Shown one piece after another: positions 6,201 through 9,325 of a stretch of 9,325 nt of DNA. Position 1 is the stretch's first letter; each line of letters opens with the position of its first letter. The position numbers and the translations under genes were made by a program. Origin of the DNA: DAOUMU01 sp034409055 (GTDB lineage Bacteria > Chloroflexota > Anaerolineae > 4572-78 > J111); assembly GCA_034409055.1 (NCBI GenBank), contig DAOUMU010000505.1, forward strand, positions 1-9,325, given 5' to 3'. The notes beneath the pieces were generated by a model that was not told the origin of the DNA, did not search any database, and saw nothing but the letters and a program-made list of their open reading frames with translations.

Positions 6201-6943
6201 CGTTTAGTCTTATCAATCTTGACTCGTTTCCGGCCTTGATAGGCGTAGGCGCTCATCTTATGGGCCTCATCGACAAAGACCATATCCCAATGGGCGCTAT
6301 TCAAAGTAGAACGTACCGAGTCTTGCTTGATAAAGTCGATGGAGGTAAGGCACAGGTCGCGTTCCTCCCAGACGTTCTCGCCCCAGGCCGATTCCATGCG
6401 GGCGCGGTCGATGATGGCAAAAGAGAGGCCAAAACGCTCCTTCATCTCGCGCTGCCACTGGTACTTGAGATGACCGGGGGCCACAATCAGCACGCGCCGA
6501 ACCAGCCGCCGGTATTGCAGTTCTTTCAGCACCAGCCCGGCCATAATCGTTTTGCCTGCGCCGGGGTCGTCGGCAATCAAGAAGCGAATACGCGGCGAGG
6601 CCAGGACGTAATGGTAAACGGCCTCGATCTGGTGGGGTAACGGATCAACCTGGGAGATGCTGACGGCCAGTTGGGGATCAAACTGGTAGGCCAAGCGCAG
6701 GCGATGGGCCTCAATCAAAAAGAAAAAGTCCTCGGCGTTGTCGGTCAAGGCCAACGGGTTTCGTTCGAGGACCTGAATCTGTTTCAGTTGAATAGCGTTG
6801 ATGTTTTGGGCCAGATATTGGTTGTTGCCGTCTCGTAGTAATACTTCCAGCCGGTAATAGCCCTGGCGGGGTTCAAATTTTTTAACTTCTGCCGCAACGG
6901 GCAGGAAAGGAGCCGTAATTAGTTGGCCGATTTGGGGTTCCAT
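3269..6943 (-). CDS. SNF2-type helicase with C-terminal DUF3883-like domain (DrmD-like)
   Basis: A large SF2/SNF2 ATPase (1224 aa) expected to translocate on DNA. Motifs in order: Walker A DDPGAGKT (125-132), DEAH box VFVDEAHKM (222-230), motif III FLTATPHR (264-271), motif IV LLIFTEF (500-506), motif V VATEAAGEGINLQ (551-563), and motif VI QRMGRIHRYGQ (582-592, with Arg586 and Arg589). Charged, probably coiled-coil stretches span about 385-475 and 950-1040. The C-terminus (about 1090-1220) resembles DUF3883, with Asp1130 (GENHGFD) and EVK at 1149-1151, the layout of a restriction-endonuclease-like fold. The architecture and the neighbouring DUF1156 methylase match DrmD of class 1 DISARM and similar helicase-methylase modules; DrmD itself is inference. 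Start: GAGG lies 13 nt upstream, weak, but an in-frame upstream ATG is followed at once by TAA. Three linker regions (483-498, 874-934, 1050-1065) are repeat-derived insertions. Confidence 0.9.
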   Translation of the reverse strand: MEPQIGQLITAPFLPVAAEVKKFEPRQGYYRLEVLLRDGNNQYLAQNINAIQLKQIQVLERNPLALTDNAEDFFFLIEAHRLRLAYQFDPQLAVSISQVDPLPHQIEAVYHYVLASPRIRFLIADDPGAGKTIMAGLVLKELQYRRLVRRVLIVAPGHLKYQWQREMKERFGLSFAIIDRARMESAWGENVWEERDLCLTSIDFIKQDSVRSTLNSAHWDMVFVDEAHKMSAYAYQGRKRVKIDKTKRYQAGEILSRQTNHMLFLTATPHRGDEENFRLFLDLLRPGFFAQTELLKESVENKDNPVFVRRLKEDLRRFDGTPIFPPRYVHTVPFRLTEAETELYNRVTNYVRDYFDRAKENRSISFALMILQRRLTSSTHAVYESLKRRKARLEELLTLPEKIRQDEDYLRLRDLDEDELADMSDEERAQLEERLEHLTIAQNIDEVKVEIKQLEGLIAQAERVRAQEIESKLVGLRDSVLRHLPPHTSPQTGGLRGDKLLIFTEFRDTLHYLVEKLQSWGYSVTTIHGHMHMDARIEAEREFRDKTQIMVATEAAGEGINLQFCSLMVNYDIPWNPNRLEQRMGRIHRYGQQYEVNIYNMVTRDTREGQILDRLFEKLERMKEALGSDRVFDIIGEMIPGTRLDELLKEAVFSQRRIEEIAQEIEAVDAQSLHQTLEQVFMTSLATRHIDYSGLLQETLTAEENRLVPEYVEDYFLRAFRRLGGQIEQRNETYSITAVPYDLRRWGDDYDFKATYGRVFREYRRLTFEKAYARQHPEAEFVAPGHPLLEAINQTILTTFPTGGLRPGDDAENYAIFGDPEGQREGVFWFVEGEVSDGTGQPAGKRVFCLYQAVDGPIQSVNPAILWDHEPLSGPPDPPKGGTQSHIPPSGGQEKGIQTQTPPSGGPGGPPPPSGGPGGLPPPAGGPGGLLPPAILSLLQNRQAIEDYIVTEILFPFQAEIEQKRQRESQIKEKYGLRSLDYLIQESNQKILEYELRQAGGEPIGLPLLNEQRNLEQLEQRRTALEREIQLERNLTVGEPRILGAAAVIPFDYAQDSSVPEPLKPTEVEDQQIKEKPKPEETYKVKPTGEGAGMRRDDEIEALGMRVAMQYERDQGWQPADVSGENHGFDLRSTLYNDDGSYADIRYIEVKARAQSGAIRLSANEWKKARHFGEKFWLYIVTMAGTDAPQLHRVQNPADLFRVDEDIFATGFIIPEEKWRRRVD
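3765..3803. repeat. Dispersed repeat absorbed in frame (FDYAQD type)
   Basis: The core TCCTGAGCGTAGTCGAAGG (3777-3795) and its flanks match a repeat I know from many Chloroflexota and other environmental genomes. It often appears in annotations as the peptide FDYAQD; here it encodes VIPFDYAQDSSVPEP. It sits in the linker between the second coiled-coil stretch and the DUF3883-like domain of the helicase. Recognition is from memory, not a search. Confidence 0.6.
4151..4323. repeat. C/G-tract palindromic repeat cluster inside the helicase gene
   Basis: Three tandem 30-bp units (4151-4180, 4181-4210, 4211-4240) each contain CCCCCC GG CCCCCCAG(A/C)GGGGGG. Two related palindromes follow: TCCCCCGGAGGGGGGAA near 4268-4283 and CCCCCCTTTGGGGGG near 4299-4313. 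Because 30 is a multiple of three the frame stays open, coding a Pro/Gly-rich linker with a 10-residue period (PPSGGPGG) at residues about 874-934. Each unit can form a strong hairpin, and the G-runs could form G-quadruplexes. The whole cluster is an absorbed intergenic-type repeat. Confidence 0.75.
4534..4544. repeat. Small CCCC-TGT-GGGG hairpin in the helicase gene
   Basis: CCCC (4534-4537) and GGGG (4541-4544) flank a 3-nt loop, encoding part of PTGGLRPGDD (residues 801-810). It resembles the larger C/G-tract palindromes nearby and may be another, smaller absorbed copy, but chance in a GC-rich gene is possible. Confidence 0.3.
5449..5497. repeat. C/G-tract repeat in the linker before helicase motif IV
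   Basis: CCCCG (5465-5469) and CGGGG (5474-5478) form a hairpin with a TTTG loop, flanked by CCCCTC on the left and GGGGAGG on the right. The stretch encodes HLPPHTSPQTGGLRG (about residues 483-497). It separates the charged coiled-coil insert from motif IV of the second RecA-like domain. It looks like an intergenic palindromic repeat of a different family from the one at 4151. Confidence 0.5.
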
Positions 6944-7019
6944 TTTTATTTGCTTACCTCGCTAACGGACACCCTTTACATTTGACCCAGAATCAGCCAC
7001 CGAAATCACCTTTTAGCAA

Positions 7020-7103
7020 CCAGACCACAGACCGCAGACGGCAGACCGCCGTAAAAACAAGCTGAATCGGCAGTTTTGGCAGTCAGCCCTGTCTATCGAC
7101 AGG
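7020..7103. repeat. Heptad repeats and hairpin in the gap upstream of the helicase
   Basis: The 226-bp gap 6944-7169 has no gene. It holds four 7-bp tandem units of the form xCAGACx (7020-7047) and a perfect hairpin CCTGTC-TATC-GACAGG (7088-7103). No T-run follows the hairpin on either strand and no convincing sigma70 promoter for the helicase is visible. The gap is probably repeat-derived spacer. Confidence 0.5.
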
Positions 7104-7169
7104 ATAGGCGGTCGATGGTCGGTGGACACCGGTGGCAGAATTTTTGTCAAATGTTGTCATATATTATAG

Positions 7170-7886
7170 TTACTCCAAGTCGAGCATTTTCTTGACTTTG
7201 CCATAATCGAGAGTAAACATCCCCGGCTCTTTTTTCATCTGTCGCTGCGCTTGTTGAGCGTGGTCAATCAGGGCCAACACCTGCCGGCGACCTTCGGGTG
7301 TTTTGACCGCCTGCCGGGGGGTCAGGCCACCCAGGGCCGGGATCGATTCGTCAATCCACTGCCGCAACATTTGCTCTTCAAGTTGGGCAATCATCTCCGG
7401 GGGTGGGGTGAATGACTTGGTAGACCGGGGGGATGACTGGCGGGCCTGGCGTCTCCGGCCTGTAGGTTTTATTTCGTGCGCAGCCAGGCGAATCTGATTC
7501 CCCAACAGTTGCTCTAATCTCCGGCTGCACCTTTCCATACGTTCCTGCGACATTGCTTCCACATCCAGGGTGGTTGGAGTTAAGGTCAAGTGAGCCAGGA
7601 CGCGCTGCCCAATGGGGGCAAATAAGCCGGGTTTGTCAGGATCCGTTTCAAACCAGGGGAAATGCAGAGTACCGTCTGGCTCTGTTTCGGTGTTATCATC
7701 AAGGCCAAAGTCATCGGCTTTGGTCAGAATTTGGCGAATTTTAGCCAGGGCAGTATGCTGGTAATGGGCGCTCATAGAAACAATCGGGTCCCCTTCAGGG
7801 GTTACAAAAGATATCCCCTCTGTTCGCCGTCTGTGTCTGGCCGGTCGGCGGGTCCGGGCGCGTTTTGTGCGTTTTCTCTTGCTCAT
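7170..7886 (-). CDS. Arg-rich protein with MbcA/ParS/Xre-antitoxin-like C-terminal motif
   Basis: A 238-aa protein of unknown role. The N-terminus (1-22) is almost wholly Arg/Lys (SKRKRTKRARTRRPARHRRR), suited to nucleic-acid contact. The middle (about 85-140) reads like a small alpha/beta domain ending in SQERMERCSRRLEQLLGN. The C-terminal part has WIDESIPALGGLTPRQAV then KTPEGRRQVLALI (177-207). This W(L/I)D-x-PxPALGGxTPxEA pattern occurs in the toxin-binding domain of Xre/MbcA/ParS antitoxins and in some SEC-C-type proteins, so the family call is tentative. No toxin partner is adjacent. The start at 7886 is chosen because GGAG (7892-7895) lies 5 nt upstream; the longer frame upstream runs through repeat sequence (7942-7962) and has no SD. 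Same strand as the helicase but separated by 226 bp, so a shared operon is uncertain. Confidence 0.75.
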   Translation of the reverse strand: MSKRKRTKRARTRRPARHRRRTEGISFVTPEGDPIVSMSAHYQHTALAKIRQILTKADDFGLDDNTETEPDGTLHFPWFETDPDKPGLFAPIGQRVLAHLTLTPTTLDVEAMSQERMERCSRRLEQLLGNQIRLAAHEIKPTGRRRQARQSSPRSTKSFTPPPEMIAQLEEQMLRQWIDESIPALGGLTPRQAVKTPEGRRQVLALIDHAQQAQRQMKKEPGMFTLDYGKVKKMLDLE

Positions 7887-7941
7887 TTTTTCTCCGTTAA
7901 TGTTTTCTCTTGCCCCAAAGCATCGGGAATGTCGGCCAGGG

Positions 7942-7962
7942 GAACACGGATTGATACGGATG
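7942..7962 (-). repeat. CAATCCGTGTTC-type dispersed repeat
   Basis: On the minus strand the segment reads GCATCCGTATCAATCCGTGTT, containing the same CAATCCGTGTTC 12-mer found in the methylase repeat (1396-1407). It lies in the leader of the 238-aa gene. Confidence 0.55.
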
Positions 7963-8013
7963 CTTTTTCTCATCTTAACACGATTATATAAGTGTGGCAA
8001 GGGGTTTATAGTC

Positions 8014-8022
8014 ATTATACCA
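8014..8022 (-). promoter_or_regulatory. Extended -10 promoter for the 238-aa gene
   Basis: The minus strand has TGGTATAAT (8022 to 8014), a perfect TATAAT with the TGn extension. No good -35 box lies at the right spacing, which extended -10 promoters do not need. It would give a leader of about 120 nt that includes the repeat at 7942-7962. A second TATAAT occurs at 7983-7988. Confidence 0.4.
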
Positions 8023-8090
8023 CATTGGCCCTGACAGTTTTCAGTAGAAATGATCGGGGTGTGTTTCAAATGATTTAAGACACGCTCGGC

Positions 8091-8381
8091 GTGAACCATG
8101 ATCCACGCTATAAACCGCTGGACTTGGATAAGCAAATCCGGTCTATCGTTCCCGAAGAAGAGCTGGCTGTGTTGTCTGAGCAAGGGATTGCCAAACGACT
8201 CAAAAGCGCCGGTGTCGTTTCAGTCCTGGTCAACGAACTCAATAAAGGGGCTGACCAGATGGTGGTAGAGATGCTCAACTCACCAGAAGGTCAGGAGATA
8301 AGGGAACGGATTGTAACTACCTGGCCCGGGGAGAAAAATCGACTTATTTTGGAGATTGGAGACACTTGCCCTGGGGGTTAG
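8091..8381 (+). CDS. Hypothetical protein, 96 aa, start uncertain
   Basis: An open frame of 96 aa from a GTG at 8091; the nearest upstream stop is 8076-8078, so little extension is possible. No SD precedes the GTG, and the ATG at 8098 is in another frame. The sequence (DLDKQIRSIVPEEELAVLSEQGIAKRL, then NELNKGADQMVVEMLNSPEGQEIRERI) looks like a soluble, mostly helical protein with an acidic-basic mix. It has no membrane segment or motif that I recognise. It is followed by a decayed frame and then by a DUF4157-tag-like gene on the same strand. It may be a fragment of a formerly larger gene. Confidence 0.45.
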   Translation: MNHDPRYKPLDLDKQIRSIVPEEELAVLSEQGIAKRLKSAGVVSVLVNELNKGADQMVVEMLNSPEGQEIRERIVTTWPGEKNRLILEIGDTCPGG

Positions 8382-8655
8382 TTATTGGGGATTGGGCAAA
8401 ATAGCCAATAGTGGCGGGGTGACGATTCCTGATGTCTTTACGGTAGACGACCTGTAATTAACGCTGATGGTGGCCGGTTCTGCGTCGGAGATTGGCGATA
8501 CGGAAATCGGTGGTGGCCTGCGCTATATCACCGCCGGGAATGAACAGAATTCGGTTCTGGTTTTAGACTTTAAGGGAAGCATTACCCCGGGACAAGCTGG
8601 GGTCAGTGGTCAAGAATCTTTCCAGGGCCAGGCCGGCATCACTTTGAATTATTAG
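8314..8655 (+). pseudogene. Decayed reading frame interrupted by TAA at 8455
   Basis: One frame reads with protein-like composition on both sides of an internal stop. Before it is VSYWGLGKIANSGGVTIP then DVFTVDDL; after the TAA (8455-8457) come LTLMVAGSASEIGDTEIGGG and a beta-rich, Gly/Ser-rich end finishing QAGITLNY. A single CAA-to-TAA change would explain the stop. Neither piece has a clear SD; the second could be read from ATG 8467 as 62 aa. The family is not recognised. It may also be read as two unrelated short frames. Confidence 0.4.
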
Positions 8656-8667
8656 TTCTTAAGAACT
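8654..8667. promoter_or_regulatory. Perfect 14-bp palindrome
   Basis: AGTTCTTAAGAACT is a perfect palindrome without a loop, overlapping the stop of the preceding frame and lying 136 nt upstream of the 124-aa gene. With no loop and no T-run it fits a dimeric-regulator site better than a terminator, but no regulator is identified. Confidence 0.3.
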
Positions 8668-8744
8668 CTGATGATCCCTGATTTCACCTATTTACCTCTA
8701 TGAGCCACTCAGGATGCTAATCTGGTGAAAATTCGGACCTTGCT

Positions 8745-8785
8745 TTGCTTAGCGAGTTAAGTTGTGATATATTTAATTATTAAAT
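8745..8785 (+). promoter_or_regulatory. Promoter and AT-rich palindrome of the 124-aa gene
   Basis: TTGCTT (8745-8750) and TATATT (8768-8773) are spaced by 17 nt, a reasonable sigma70 pair in a locally AT-rich stretch. The inverted repeat ATTTAAT-T-ATTAAAT (8771-8785) overlaps the end of the -10 box and the expected start site near 8780, a possible operator position. Confidence 0.45.
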
Positions 8786-8803
8786 TAAACGAGGAGGGGA
8801 TTT

Positions 8804-9178
8804 ATGTTCAAAAAAGCAACACCCCACACCCACAAAAGATCAAAAAATGACAAAGAAGAAAATCTAAAAAACAAGGACAAGAACCAACGCAACCAGGCGT
8901 TCTCGCACCCAGCCGCTGTCCTCCAGCGGGTTAATCTTGTCCCTGGCCGCTCAACTGACATCCTTATGGCCTTGCAGAAGACGGTTGGTAATCGAACGGT
9001 TCAGCGGCTTGTCGACAGCGGGGTTGTGCAGCGACATCTGAGCGAGGCAGGATTAGCAGCCCTGCAAGATATGGTGACGGGTCGTCTCATGGAGGTACAT
9101 GGGGGGCAGGTTGCTGTGGGCAGTTCGGCGGGGAAGGAGGGCAACCGGGTCCACATTGAAGCGGAATGGTTGGAGTAA
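8804..9178 (+). CDS. Small protein with DUF4157/eCIS-type LQxxxGNxxVxRL tag
   Basis: A 124-aa protein with a very strong SD (GAGGAGGGG, about 8792-8800) just before ATG. Residues 1-33 are Lys/Asn/His-rich and probably disordered. Residues about 36-77 contain PAAVLQRVNLVPGRS followed by LQKTVGNRTVQRL (57-69) and VVQR (74-77). The LQRxxGNxxVxRL...QR pattern is typical of the N-terminal part of DUF4157-containing proteins and other proteins linked to extracellular contractile injection systems. There is no HExxH-like metalloprotease motif here. The remaining 45 residues are short and acidic at the end (HIEAEWLE). It is either a minimal stand-alone carrier of this tag or the 5' part of a larger effector gene cut short. 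No injection-system genes are in the window. Motif recognition is fairly firm; function is inference. Confidence 0.65.
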   Translation: MFKKATPHTHKRSKNDKEENLKNKDKNQRNQAFSHPAAVLQRVNLVPGRSTDILMALQKTVGNRTVQRLVDSGVVQRHLSEAGLAALQDMVTGRLMEVHGGQVAVGSSAGKEGNRVHIEAEWLE

Positions 9179-9312
9179 GTGCTGGAGCGAGGAGGGAGAT
9201 AAAATTGTAGGATGGAGAGGTTGCTGCTTGCCTCCTTATATTTCTAATCTCTGTGCCCAAAACCTCAAAATTCCCCTTTTTTAAATAGGAGTTTGGTAAC
9301 TGCCTACCCTCA

Positions 9313-9325
9313 TGTCATTCCGAGG
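9313..9325. repeat. Start of a dispersed TGTCATTCCGAGG repeat at the right edge
   Basis: The last 13 bases match the start of a repeat I recognise from environmental Chloroflexota and related genomes (TGTCATTCCGAGG...), cut by the window edge. The stretch 9179-9312 before it holds no gene and no convincing terminator; the short frame at 9099-9284 is a shadow of the 124-aa gene. Confidence 0.4.

Noticed and set aside
7887..8183. N-terminal extension of the 238-aa protein to 337 aa
   Set aside because: The extension lacks an SD, runs through a dispersed repeat and past the likely promoter, while ATG 7886 has GGAG at good spacing.
9099..9284. 61-aa plus-strand frame at the right end
   Set aside because: It starts inside the 124-aa gene in another frame and has no recognisable features or SD.

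Overview
The window is a GC-rich bacterial segment, roughly 55-60% G+C by eye, with a markedly AT-richer left end. Its repeat vocabulary suggests a Chloroflexota (Anaerolineae-like) genome or metagenome bin: a TCCTGAGCGTAGTCGAAGG repeat, CCCCCC/GGGGGG palindromes, CAATCCGTGTTC elements and a terminal TGTCATTCCGAGG. That assignment is inference only; no rRNA, tRNA or other phylogenetic marker is present.

Layout. From about 8000 leftwards everything is on the minus strand: a 238-aa Arg-rich protein of unknown role (7886-7170); a 1224-aa SNF2-type helicase with a C-terminal DUF3883-like nuclease-fold domain (6943-3269); a ribbon-helix-helix antitoxin and PIN toxin pair overlapping by 4 nt (3201-2501); a short remnant of a methylase start (2479-2402); a TspO/MBR membrane protein (2395-1901); and a DUF1156-type adenine DNA methylase (1884-79) that stops just after its DPPYYD catalytic motif. 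From about 8090 rightwards the genes are on the plus strand: an unrecognised 96-aa ORF, an apparently decayed reading frame, and a 124-aa protein with the LQxxxGNxxVxRL tag typical of the N-termini of DUF4157/eCIS-associated proteins.

How the genes fit together. A large SNF2 helicase next to a DUF1156 methylase resembles the helicase and methylase half of class 1 DISARM (DrmD/DrmMI) and related helicase-methylase phage-defence modules. No drmA, drmB or drmC is visible; they could lie left of the window or be absent. The toxin-antitoxin pair sits between helicase and methylase and has its own good promoter, whose -35 box is covered by a perfect palindrome.

The locus looks heavily remodelled. 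The methylase start is present twice, flanking tspO as a direct repeat. The surviving methylase is a base-composition mosaic with a break near residue 250. Its 3' end runs into a hairpin-rich junction. At least four different palindromic or repeat sequences have been absorbed in frame into linkers of the helicase and methylase. The most interesting reading is a defence module caught during gene replacement and decay, with its coding regions colonised by small repeats.
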